A stretch of DNA of 64,000 nucleotides. Source: Nemopilema nomurai (taxonomy: Eukaryota > Cnidaria > Scyphozoa > Rhizostomeae > Rhizostomatidae). The notes under the pieces were generated by a model. The model was not told the origin of the DNA. It did not search any database and saw only the letters and a list, made by a program, of their open reading frames with translations. Below, one piece after another: positions 35,573 through 44,149 of the stretch. The stretch spans positions 1,601,008 to 1,665,007 of the forward strand of contig ML133379.1 of NCBI GenBank assembly GCA_003864495.1, written 5' to 3'. Each line of letters begins with the position of its first letter. Position 1 is the stretch's first letter. Made by a program: the position numbers and the translations under genes.

Positions 35573-35914
35573 AACATCTCATGAAACATTTGCCCCCCTC
35601 TGGCTACGCTACTGCCAATAGTGCGTGCTGTGGGATACATTTGTAGCAAAGCATTTTCGTTCTTGGTAGACGAATTTTCACTTTCAGTTTATAATATTAT
35701 TGTCCGCTGCCACTTAGTCTCGAGCAGTAGCGTAGGGTAGTGAATATTACACAATTATGAAATATGTTTAAAAGTTTTCAAATCCACTTTCTCATCTCAA
35801 AGAAATTGGTTTTCGGTAGTTCATCAACGAGATGGGGAATCTTTCTTATAGTAATTGGGAGTTGATTGACATTAGAGAAGATTGAACTACTAGTAATTAC
35901 GGTATATATACTTA

Positions 35915-35919
35915 GGTAG
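35915..35919 (+). repeat. Target-site duplication, left
   Basis: GGTAG directly before the left LTR, identical to 40016-40020 after the right LTR. Five bases is a usual target-site length for Ty3/Gypsy integrases. Confidence 0.9.
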
Positions 35920-36126
35920 TGTCATGAGGTAGAGAGAAAGTAAAGAGACGTAGTTTAAACCTAAACTAGGCTCTAATCAACGCATATCCACTAGTAATAA
36001 AAAACAACAAGTACGCTTCAATGCGCTAATAAGTTTGAACTATAATAGCGATTGTTCTTCATTGAATGTCAACACAATCTATGGAAATATTTCTAAGGAA
36101 GGTGTCAATAAGCTAGTTTCACCACA
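35920..36126 (-). repeat. 3' LTR of the Gypsy element
   Basis: 207 bp, bounded by TG...CA on both strands (tgtcatgagg ... gtttcaccaca). It differs from the other LTR only at 35977 (t here, c at 39866). Confidence 0.95.
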
Positions 36127-36135
36127 TTCTCCCCC
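36127..36135 (-). other. Polypurine tract
   Basis: Minus-strand GGGGGAGAA immediately before the 3' LTR. This is the expected primer for plus-strand DNA synthesis in LTR elements. Confidence 0.8.
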
Positions 36136-36150
36136 AGTAGGGTAAGTTAC

Positions 36151-37839
36151 TTATGGACTTGAAAATCCATATCTCTCAGGTTTCTTCCTAAAACGAGTTG
36201 ACCGACGAAGTTGCTCAACGGGTTCCACCATTTCACACCTAACATTCTCTGTTATTGGAACTTCAACGGTATCTGATTGGCCCGGTTCGACGGCAGTAGT
36301 CCCGTTAAGCTGGTCTGAATCGGCTCCGTCTTCTGCATCTGTGCTCCTTGGGCAAGGTGCAAGATCCGTAAGAGAAACTGACGATTCACGGCCATCTTTA
36401 AAGCGAATACAAGCATACGTTGGATTCAGATGAGTCAGCTCAACTTCCTCCACCAAATCATCGTTCTTGTTTGAACGTACAAACTTTCTCAGGAAAACTG
36501 GCCCTGGAGATAGCCATGAAGGTAAAGATACTCCTTGACTAGATTTCCTTGGGAAGCTGAAAAATCTGTCATGCGGGGTGGCATTTGTGGCGGTTGAAAG
36601 AAGGGATCGGATTGAGTGAAGTGCGTCTGGCAAAACACTCTCCCATTGCCGATCTGGTAGCTTAGCAGAGGCCAAAGCGAGCCTCACAGTTTTCCACACA
36701 ATACCATTGTATCGCTCTACTTGTGAATTTCCAGTGGGATGATAAGGAGTGCTGTGGCTGCTGGCAATTCCTCTGCTTCTGAGATAGTTGGTGAGTTCTG
36801 CAGACATGAAAGAAGAACCACGATCCGAGTGTATGAATTCGGGCATCCCACATAGGGAAAATATCGTTTCCAAGCATGTTATCACAGTTTCACTTGACAT
36901 ATTGGAGCAAGGAATCACGAACGGGAAACGAGAGTATTCATCGATTACTGTGAGGAAGTATTTGTTCCTTGATGAAGATGGCAGAGGTCCTTTAAAGTCT
37001 ATGCTAAATCGTTCCATGGGACGTGTTGCCTTTATAAGCTTATTGTTTTGACGCTGATAGAAATTGGGTTTCAGCTCAGCACAAATCCGACAGTTGAGAC
37101 ATACATCTCGCACATCTTGCGTTGAAAATGGCAGGTTCTTGGCTTTCACAAAATGAAGAAGACGAGTGATACCCGGATGACATAGCCGAGAATGAATTTC
37201 ATCTAGACTTATCGAAGCAGCAGCACAGTGAGCGCGAGTAAAGGAATCTGGAACGACATTGTTCTTTCCTTCCCGGTATTGAATAGTATAGCTGAATTCC
37301 GCAAGTTCCATGCGCCAGGATTGTATTTTGCTGTTCTTAATCTTTGATCGTTTCCTACTGTCAAACATGAAGGATACAGACCGTTGGTCTGTTATTAAGG
37401 TGAATGGCTGACGAGAAAGGAAATGGCTCCATTTCCTAACCGCTTCAATGATGGATAGAGCTTCCTTCTCTACGGCAGGGTAACGACGCTCAGCACTGGA
37501 TAATGTTTTGGACATGAATGCGACAGGTCTCCCATTCTGGTTCAAAGAAGCAGAAATTGCAACATCAGATGCATCACATTCAACAACAAATGGTATATCC
37601 TCATCAATTGGAGACAAAGCAACATGAGAAAGTTCGTCCTTCAAGGCATTGAACGATGCAAGAGCGTTTTTGTCAAGTGGGAAAGATACCGTGTCTGCTA
37701 ATGGACGAATTTTGTCTGAAAACTGTGGTATCCACTTAGAGTAATATGCGAACATCCCTAGAGCTCTTCGTAAAGATGAGACATTTGAAGGTGGTGGGTA
37801 TTCCTGCAGAGGTCGTAACCGTTCGGGATCTGGTTGAAC
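36151..37839 (-). CDS. pol: Gypsy pol, part 2: end of RT, RNase H, integrase
   Basis: This frame resumes the reverse transcriptase connection region (from about 37839), then RNase H with its acidic residues (VECDASDVAIS, YPAVEKEAL, LITDQRS). The integrase follows, with an HHCC zinc-binding domain (HSRLCHPGITRLLHF, CLNCRICAE) and the DDE core: Asp in FSIDFKGP, Asp in HSDRGSSF, Glu in SQVERYNG. The C-terminal part (LVEEVELTHLNP, VSLTDLAPCP) is the GPY/F-like region, and no chromodomain follows. It copies RNA to DNA, degrades the RNA strand and inserts the DNA. All catalytic residues I can check are present. The frame is not joined to the upstream pol frame without a shift of one base. Confidence 0.9.
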   Translation of the reverse strand, partial: VQPDPERLRPLQEYPPPSNVSSLRRALGMFAYYSKWIPQFSDKIRPLADTVSFPLDKNALASFNALKDELSHVALSPIDEDIPFVVECDASDVAISASLNQNGRPVAFMSKTLSSAERRYPAVEKEALSIIEAVRKWSHFLSRQPFTLITDQRSVSFMFDSRKRSKIKNSKIQSWRMELAEFSYTIQYREGKNNVVPDSFTRAHCAAASISLDEIHSRLCHPGITRLLHFVKAKNLPFSTQDVRDVCLNCRICAELKPNFYQRQNNKLIKATRPMERFSIDFKGPLPSSSRNKYFLTVIDEYSRFPFVIPCSNMSSETVITCLETIFSLCGMPEFIHSDRGSSFMSAELTNYLRSRGIASSHSTPYHPTGNSQVERYNGIVWKTVRLALASAKLPDRQWESVLPDALHSIRSLLSTATNATPHDRFFSFPRKSSQGVSLPSWLSPGPVFLRKFVRSNKNDDLVEEVELTHLNPTYACIRFKDGRESSVSLTDLAPCPRSTDAEDGADSDQLNGTTAVEPGQSDTVEVPITENVRCEMVEPVEQLRRSTRFRKKPERYGFSSP

Positions 37840-39044
37840 GCTGTGACATGACTAATTCGATGACCAAGTATATCAATAACAGGAACCGATGAAACGGTTT
37901 TCGATTCATTGAGGGTAATGTTCCTTCGTTTGATCATTTGAAGGAAGGCAGCTACATTTCTGTCGTGGTCGGCTTGATCGACTCCAGCTACAGTTACATT
38001 ATCCAAGTAGGGAAATGTATCCTTTAAACCTTCTTGTGTAACTAAATTGTCTATGATTCTTTGAAAAGACGGGACTCCATTTGTCACTCCGAACGGTAAG
38101 ACAACGAATTCGTACAGTTCACCAAGTGCTTCGAAAGCGGTAAACTTTGTCTCAGACTCTTCAAGAGGTATCTGGTGATATGCACTCTTGAGATCAAAGG
38201 TAGAAAATACTTTGTACTGTGAAAGCTTATTGATCAGATCATCAATACGTGGAAGTGGATATGCATCTAACTCTGTAAATAAATTCACAGTCTGGGAATA
38301 GTCAATGCACATTCTTTTCTTGTGACGTTGTAACTCATCACGCGCAATCATGACCTGTGCTCGCCATGATGAATCACTTCGCTTTATCAAGCCTGCTGCC
38401 AGTAAGGATGAGATTTGATCTTGAATAAATGCGCGATCATCTTTATTAAAGAACCTAGACTTTGTAGCAATAGGTTTCACGTCATTTGTTACGGTCTTAA
38501 ACAAGGTAGGCGGGTCAACATCAGCTACATTAGCAATCAGTCGCGAAATAGGCTGCTTTGTGTCAAGGGCAGAGACTGTTTTGGGGAAGCTGCTTGAGAC
38601 AATCAGGTCCTCTTTGTTCCCTCCAAATTGAAAAGTGAGGTTCTTGTGCTGTTTCTGAAAATCATATCCTAGAATGACATCACTGCAAAGGCTCTGTAGA
38701 ATATCTAGCTTGACATTTTTGTATGCATTTCCATTCAGCACTATTTTACCATTACATTGGCCGATTATAGAAGACTCCATTGATGTCATTGCCATCGTTA
38801 CTTTCTTGTCTGATGGTGTTGCTGGTATTTGCAACCTTTTGAATGCCTTTTCGCTGATAAAGTTTTCAGAGCTGCATGAATCAATTAAAGCTGTTAGGTT
38901 AAAAATGTCGTTGACTTTAACTGGAACTGAAGCATGTCTAAGACCTGAAGGGCAGGCGGCTGTAATTGTGCAGAGTGAAGGCTTATATATGGCATTAACA
39001 GTAGCACTTATCTTTGAAGATTGACAGACTTTAGCAAAATGACC
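37758..39044 (-). CDS. pol: Gypsy pol, part 1: protease and reverse transcriptase core
   Basis: Read in the frame entered by -1 slippage at 39044-39050, this begins in the second zinc knuckle and gives about 428 codons. A retropepsin-like protease follows with LIDSCSS, where the usual D-S/T-G has Cys in place of Gly. The RT core then has the fingers and palm motifs LPRIDDLINKL, FSTFDLKSAYHQI (catalytic Asp), LPFGVTNGVPSFQR and FPYLDNVTVAG. The last of these shows YLDN instead of the canonical YLDD. I recall YLDN in related Gypsy subfamilies, but cannot verify it here. The frame ends in non-homologous sequence after ILGHRISH at 37758, because of the frame change near 37839. Confidence 0.88.
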   Translation of the reverse strand, partial: GHFAKVCQSSKISATVNAIYKPSLCTITAACPSGLRHASVPVKVNDIFNLTALIDSCSSENFISEKAFKRLQIPATPSDKKVTMAMTSMESSIIGQCNGKIVLNGNAYKNVKLDILQSLCSDVILGYDFQKQHKNLTFQFGGNKEDLIVSSSFPKTVSALDTKQPISRLIANVADVDPPTLFKTVTNDVKPIATKSRFFNKDDRAFIQDQISSLLAAGLIKRSDSSWRAQVMIARDELQRHKKRMCIDYSQTVNLFTELDAYPLPRIDDLINKLSQYKVFSTFDLKSAYHQIPLEESETKFTAFEALGELYEFVVLPFGVTNGVPSFQRIIDNLVTQEGLKDTFPYLDNVTVAGVDQADHDRNVAAFLQMIKRRNITLNESKTVSSVPVIDILGHRISHVTAFNQIPNGYDLCRNTHHLQMSHLYEEL

Positions 39045-39784
39045 TTTTTTGAGCAGTTATGACAGACAGCGTCACGGGCAGGACATGAAGCTCGGTTAGC
39101 ATGAAGGAAACCTCCGCAAAAGTAGCAGGATTTTCTTGAAGGAGTTTGCCTTTTGATTGCAGCCAACGATTCTCGATTTGGATCAATAGGTAGACCAGCA
39201 TGATCATTAGTTGAAACAGCAGCAACATTAGAGGGTATTAGTTGATGGCTTTGCTGCATGTATAGTTCAGAGTTCTTCTGGGCAGTATGCAGTGTGCGAG
39301 CTATTTCATAAGCCCTGTCCAATGATAACTCAAAATTTTCCAGAAGTCTTTGACGAATATAGTTAGATGTAAGCCCATTGATGAAAGAATCCCTTATCAT
39401 CTCAGATCGGTAGGTTTCAGCTGAGACTGCAGTGAAATCACAATGTTTACTCAATTTCTTTAGCTCTTCTAAAAATTCATCAAGAGACTCACCAGGCTTC
39501 TGTTTACGAGTAGCAAGTTCGTGACGAGCAAAAATATTGTTTGGAGTTTTCACATATAATCTTTCAAGAGTAGTTACAACCGCATCATAGGTGGTGCACT
39601 CCTCCACATAATCAAAGACATCTGCAGAAATGAAGTTGATAATAGAGCGAAATCTATCAGGAGCTGTCTCTCCACATTCAGTGATAAAGTTATCGAATGT
39701 TCGTTTCCAATGTTTCCATTGTTTTGCAGCATTAGGAGCGTTCGGCTCGACATCCAGTCTTGATGGCTGCAGCGCCTTGCTCAT
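39008..39784 (-). CDS. gag: Gypsy gag
   Basis: 258 codons from the ATG 24 nt inside the 5' LTR. It encodes the structural protein that forms the particle: a retrotransposon-gag capsid-like region (residues about 40-180, with ARHELATRKQKPGESLDEFL) followed by nucleic-acid-binding zinc knuckles. The first knuckle has Cys-x2-Cys-x4-His-x5-Cys spacing, one residue longer than the canonical CX2CX4HX4C. The second is cut after its first two Cys (CHNCSKK), where this frame changes to unrelated residues and stops at 39008. The -1 frame restores the expected Gly-His and final Cys. Confidence 0.9.
   Translation of the reverse strand: MSKALQPSRLDVEPNAPNAAKQWKHWKRTFDNFITECGETAPDRFRSIINFISADVFDYVEECTTYDAVVTTLERLYVKTPNNIFARHELATRKQKPGESLDEFLEELKKLSKHCDFTAVSAETYRSEMIRDSFINGLTSNYIRQRLLENFELSLDRAYEIARTLHTAQKNSELYMQQSHQLIPSNVAAVSTNDHAGLPIDPNRESLAAIKRQTPSRKSCYFCGGFLHANRASCPARDAVCHNCSKKVILLKSVNLQR
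39044..39050 (-). other. Candidate -1 ribosomal frameshift site (gag/pol)
   Basis: The heptamer A-AAA-AAG lies in the gag frame exactly as the X-XXY-YYZ rule requires, at the point where the zinc knuckle continues in the -1 frame. A single lost A in a homopolymer would look the same. No downstream pseudoknot was evaluated. Confidence 0.5.
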
Positions 39785-39792
39785 ATTGAATT

Positions 39793-39807
39793 TATGCGTT
39801 GATTAGA
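39793..39807 (-). other. Putative self-primer binding site
   Basis: The minus-strand TCTAATCAACGCATA, one base inside the 5' LTR, is the reverse complement of TATGCGTTGATTAGA in the LTR. That segment is at 35972-35986 (exact) and 39861-39875 (one change, giving a G-U pair in RNA). The usual tRNA-3'-end complement beginning TGG is absent. Confidence 0.65.
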
Positions 39808-39808
39808 T

Positions 39809-40015
39809 TGTCATGAGGTAGAGAGAAAGTAAAGAGACGTAGTTTAAACCTAAACTAGGCTCTAACCAACGCATATCCACTAGTAATAAAAAACAACAAG
39901 TACGCTTCAATGCGCTAATAAGTTTGAACTATAATAGCGATTGTTCTTCATTGAATGTCAACACAATCTATGGAAATATTTCTAAGGAAGGTGTCAATAA
40001 GCTAGTTTCACCACA
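39809..40015 (-). repeat. 5' LTR of the Gypsy element
   Basis: 207 bp, identical to 35920-36126 except at 39866. In element sense it should contain promoter and RNA start. If priming follows the Tf1 model, the RNA would begin near 39875, leaving about 140 bp of U3. Confidence 0.95.
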
Positions 40016-40020
40016 GGTAG
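40016..40020 (+). repeat. Target-site duplication, right
   Basis: GGTAG, matching 35915-35919. Confidence 0.9.
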
Positions 40021-40670
40021 TTCCTTTACTAAAAGAAATTTGCTTGATTATTATGCAATTCGTTGTCAACGGTTTCTTAAAGTTTGACAAATTTTTAATA
40101 CTGTTCAGATCTGAGTTTTACGTGTTTCAGAATATTGATTTTCTGTATTTAAACGTGTTTCGATCAGTTTGTTATTTCAACCTTTTTGACGTTTGATGGT
40201 ATACACCTCTTCTAGTCTATGCTCTTCTGCTCCCTTAAAATCCTATACATCTCAACAGCAATCTTCCTCTTGTAAAAATATATACATTCGATGTACTTCC
40301 AATTTGTTATTTTGAGTACCTCTATGTCTTTCAACTCTTCATTTGTTTTTCTCATTGTCCTGGCTGCTTTTATGTGCTTCAATCTTCGGTTGTAGATTCT
40401 TCGAACATGACGATTTCTGCTATTTGCTTATCGCTTGTCAATATATTTCCTGTTTCGCATTTTATTTAGCCTTTATCTTGATATTTCTGTGTCTGTTAGC
40501 TATTTTACCATTCGCTGGATATCAGAACCGCTTCTATTTGTGTTAGCAAGCATTCTTTTCCAATATTTTGCTTCTGCCATTTTCAGTATTTGCTTTCTCT
40601 GTTTCTTAGCTTTTTGTATTCTTCCCTGACCTGTGTTTCTTCGATTCTATTTCCATTTTTTAATAAGCTA
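40021..40670. other. AT-rich flank, no recognised gene
   Basis: Phe/Leu-rich open frames on the + strand (40343-40629) reflect T-rich composition, not a recognisable membrane protein. Nothing else is supported. Confidence 0.45.
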
Positions 40671-40679
40671 TACCGTTGA

Positions 40680-41680
40680 TTAATTAACCTTCGTATCTTG
40701 CTGTCCATCCAGGAAAGAAAATTGTGTCTGGTTGTTTCTCTTTGGTATATACGCATCAGTAACATTTTTACATAATTCCTCTACCATCCATAGATTACCA
40801 TCAGTATCATCGATAATGGGGCATGTTTGCAAGAGAACATTCCTGAACTTCTCTGTGATAAACTTCTTGTTGTCTGTTGCCACACCTATTACAGAAGAAA
40901 CCTTTTTCTTATCACACTTCAGAATGGAATACGTCATTTTATGGTCGGGAAATACACCTGATCTTACAAACTTGTCTGGATTGCTGTCCAGCAGTAAATA
41001 TATCAGGGTTTGTGTGTCCTGTGTTTCCGGTAGGATCTTTAACGATGTTTTAGAAGCGCTGGCTCTTAAACACTTCACTAAGCCTTTCCCCATCTATGCT
41101 TGTCTTGTCGTACGGTGGGAAGAAATCTCTGCCATCAAGTGGTATTGTACCGACAACAATAGATACTTTCTGTGAATGCAAAAGTGAGGTCAGCCCAAAT
41201 TGCCTCGATGTTGTCGTACTCTTTGCTTTGGTTTTCCCAGCAAGATTTAGATGTTTACGGAAATACAGCAAACAACCTCAACCATCGTTGTTGCCCCATA
41301 AAAAGAATAAAATATCCTTGTATCTCTAGATTACAATTATCAAATGTTCAACGCCTTGCCGCCTTTAAAACCATTCGTAAGCTCTATTAAAAAGCATTGC
41401 TCAGGAGCATCGATTTTGTTTATTCCTTCATTTTGATTTCTAGCTAGACATACTGGGCATTTCAGTCCTAAACTGTTTTTAAGTTCATTATAAAGAGCAA
41501 CTGCAACATTTCCACATTTTAATCCTACGTGGCAGAAACCCATTGAATCCAGCACACTTGAGAGCTCTGTGGCTAGAGACGACTGCTCGCTTGCGAACTG
41601 TACATGGGGACTTCATTGGCCATGGGTTCATATGAATATCACCCGCTAAGATTATTCTCCATTTCTCAAAAGCGTCCTTT
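40680..41680 (-). pseudogene. LINE relic: PHD-like finger followed by endonuclease remnants
   Basis: On the minus strand, in 5' to 3' order: a motif like LAGDIHMNPWP (in intact elements typically GD(I/V)..NPGP) near 41650, then a decayed PHD-type Cys/His region. In one frame this reads GFCHVGLKCGN...GLKCPVC (about 41555-41440). Next comes an endonuclease-like stretch (VSIVVG, DGRDF, DGERLSEVF) to about 41090, and then the endonuclease end (TQTLIYLLLDSNPDKFVRSG, DHKMTYSIL) down to 40680. This order is seen in CR1/L2-like non-LTR elements with an N-terminal PHD finger. Several frame changes show it is dead. No reverse transcriptase remains. Confidence 0.6.
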
Positions 41681-41689
41681 CTTTATATC

Positions 41690-42390
41690 TCGAAACATCA
41701 CTTGTATCCCTTCTACTTCTATCGTACCTTACTGGTGTCTTCGTGTATCGACTTTTCATACCACTAATCCCTCGTGTTGCATTTAGGCCCATTCCATGTC
41801 AGTGCAGTACATCCCGAAATCCGTCTGAATCTTTGCAATTGTCATATCCAGTAGATTTCTCTTTGCATTTTTATTACTTGTATGTTTACACTAAAACCCT
41901 TTGATGGAAAATTTTGGTATGAGACATTCTATCACAAGTGAGACTAAAAATTTCTAACTCGATGTTTTGCACATACCAGTTGCCATTACGCATCTAGAAA
42001 GTTGAATTTTATCCAAACAATGTTTCCGTGATTGTTGTACTAAACAATAGCTAGCAAATTAAGCATTTGAACAGCTGCAAAGCAAATTTTGTTTGTCATA
42101 GCTATGAAACATTCTTTGGATGACTTCCTGTCGGGGCTGAATATGATTTACTGTTTTAAGAATGAATAATGTAGTCAAACGGCAATCCTCATGTGAAACA
42201 TTTAGTGCGATGAATGATTTGTCATTTAATGGAAAAGACGATGAACTACTTAATAACGCCTATTGATTCAGGTGCCGAAGATACGGCTTCAGAAGGACGC
42301 GCGTGAACCGATTCTGATCTTACTACGACTGAAGCTAGTTCTTTGCTTTCTGCTTTTGTTCAGTTTGCTGTTCTACAGCTGTAAACGGCA
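41690..42390. other. Stretch without recognised genes
   Basis: AT-rich sequence between the LINE relic and the dispersed repeat. I could assign nothing on either strand. Confidence 0.4.
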
Positions 42391-42399
42391 TTTGAGTAC

Positions 42400-43140
42400 T
42401 CAAAATATTGTTCGATCAGTTCCATTCAACTCTTACAATAACTCTGCTGTAAAAAGATTTCGGCAGAACAAACACATTATTCGATTTTTTCAGTTGAAAA
42501 AATAAAGACGAACAAATTCGAGCTTGAAATGGTTCAAATTTTCTTCTTGTTTTTAGTCTTATTAAAGGACGACAGGCTCGAAAACTTTACAATTATCAAA
42601 GCCACAATCTAAGACTGAGTAATTTAGTGGGAATTTTAAGAAAAAAATGATTAAAAAACAAAATATTTGATTGCGTTCTCAATTGAAATTAGGATTTTAC
42701 AAGCAACTCAATTAATTTGTTTGTATTTTAGTTAAACATGTTTGACAATAAAGGAAAACCGATGTTGCTATTATGTCACTTTACATTTAGAAAATTCAAT
42801 TTCAAAGCAAATCACCAAGATTGGCCTCAAAAGAACATGAACGACAAATTTCTTCATTCCGTCTTCATGTTTAGCATTGCTTCCACTATTGTGCTATCAA
42901 ATTTCAAACATATATAATTTTACGAGGTAAATGCTCATGAGATCTTTGCATTTGTGAATAGATACATAGGAATTTCACGAATCGATTTCGGTTCTACAAT
43001 AGATCAATTTACGATGCACTATTTTGTTCCGATTTACTTCTTCAGAATATTCAGATTACTTTCATTCCGCCTGACACGAATTTTAGTTTTAAATAGGAAG
43101 ATAGAATCGTATATGAAAAAGCGTTATACTATACAGCGTT
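42400..43140 (+). repeat. Dispersed repeat, 43-kb copy
   Basis: Parallel similarity to 55430-56110. Both contain an open-frame remnant around ttcggcagaac-a, then ttcagttgaaaa, gagcttgaaatggtt, cttattaaaggacgacaggc, and later caattaatttgtttg and atttcaaacata. It also resembles the reverse complement of 1150-1440. The 55-kb copy keeps a longer open frame, and here the frame is broken. This is either a mobile element or a duplicated gene fragment. Confidence 0.5.
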
Positions 43141-44140
43141 GACTTACAGCATATTGTAGATAGCATTTTCGTCATAAAATCAAATTGATTCATTACAAGT
43201 TGACACTTTATACTTTGAGTCATCACAGATGAGATGTCGCATGTTAATTCCTACCATGACAGGGTCGAAGGTCTTTGAAGTGAAAAGGATTGTTGGATAA
43301 AAGGAAATGATGAAAGGTAGGGAAGTAAAGTGCAGATAATTCGACCAATCATCTTTGGGATTTTACTTCATTTTCTACAATGACACGGTAAAAGATTGAT
43401 GTACTTTCAGAAAATACACTGATAACAAGATTCCATTCGAGCTTTTGCAATTTTTTGTTAACGAGTTCAGTATAGACGGGATTGTAAGAAGTACAAAGAC
43501 GTCAAATCCAGTTTTATCGACGCGTGGCTACAAACTTCAGAAATTTAACAAATTTTGTTTGACCGAAGAAAGCACAGATTTCTTCCATATGGAAGTTCAT
43601 TCACCGAAATTAGGGTTGCAATAAATCGCTTGAGAATTGACTGACCATTGAAGAAAGACCCCAGCATTTGACTTCTTAAGTTTGCTAAACAATCAGGAAA
43701 AACTGGAAGTAGTTAAATACCTGATGGATACCTGAAGAAGCAACGGCGGTCACAGGCGTGTTGTCTGTTTCTTATTTTCGTGTCCTTGTTCTTGTGAATA
43801 ATTCAAACTGCTGGAATATATGTTGTTCGGACATGTACGAAAGCTTTGTGAATGTGATTTTTATCACTTCGAAAACAGCTTTACGAAAAACCAAGACATT
43901 TTGGACTGCAAATACCTTGGAAGTCTGACAGCATAGGAATCGTTATCGAAAGGTCTATTTGCATTATAAAGAAGAAAAATTATGCGCCGCAGCAGGGTTT
44001 CGACTGTATATGAGTGTTTGCTGAGCAAGTATGTCGTGGCTATCATCCAGCAAGGCTATGAGTATCCTTTTGAGTGGAGACATATAACATACACATGAAT
44101 CACACTTATAAGAGGAGTCGGATTTAGGTGGGGAACTTGA
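43140..44140. other. Stretch without recognised genes
   Basis: I see no supported feature. The last part may be decayed 5' sequence of the LINE relic that follows, but no motif confirms it. Confidence 0.35.
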
Positions 44141-44149
44141 AATTCCATA

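Larger units (their letters stand above)
35920..40015 (-). mobile_element. Ty3/Gypsy LTR retrotransposon, nearly complete and young
   Basis: A 4,096-bp element on the minus strand: 5' LTR, gag, protease, reverse transcriptase, RNase H, integrase, polypurine tract, 3' LTR. The domain order RT-RH-IN identifies Ty3/Gypsy. The two 207-bp LTRs differ at one position, so insertion is recent. Target duplication is GGTAG. There is no env-like frame and no chromodomain that I can see. Two frame changes interrupt the coding region: one at the gag/pol boundary, at a classical slippery heptamer, and one in pol near 37839, which looks like a real lesion or sequencing error. A tRNA primer site is absent. 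The leader is instead complementary to the LTR itself. Confidence 0.97.

Noticed and set aside
36127..36150. env gene of the Gypsy element
   Set aside because: Pol ends 24 bases before the LTR, so no third gene fits; the element is not of the envelope-bearing errantivirus type.
36788..37051. Genes antisense to the Gypsy pol region
   Set aside because: These are shadow frames opposite well-conserved integrase coding sequence.
40343..40629. Multi-pass membrane protein on the + strand
   Set aside because: Phe/Leu-rich frames follow from T-rich DNA, overlap in two frames and show no family motif or good start context.
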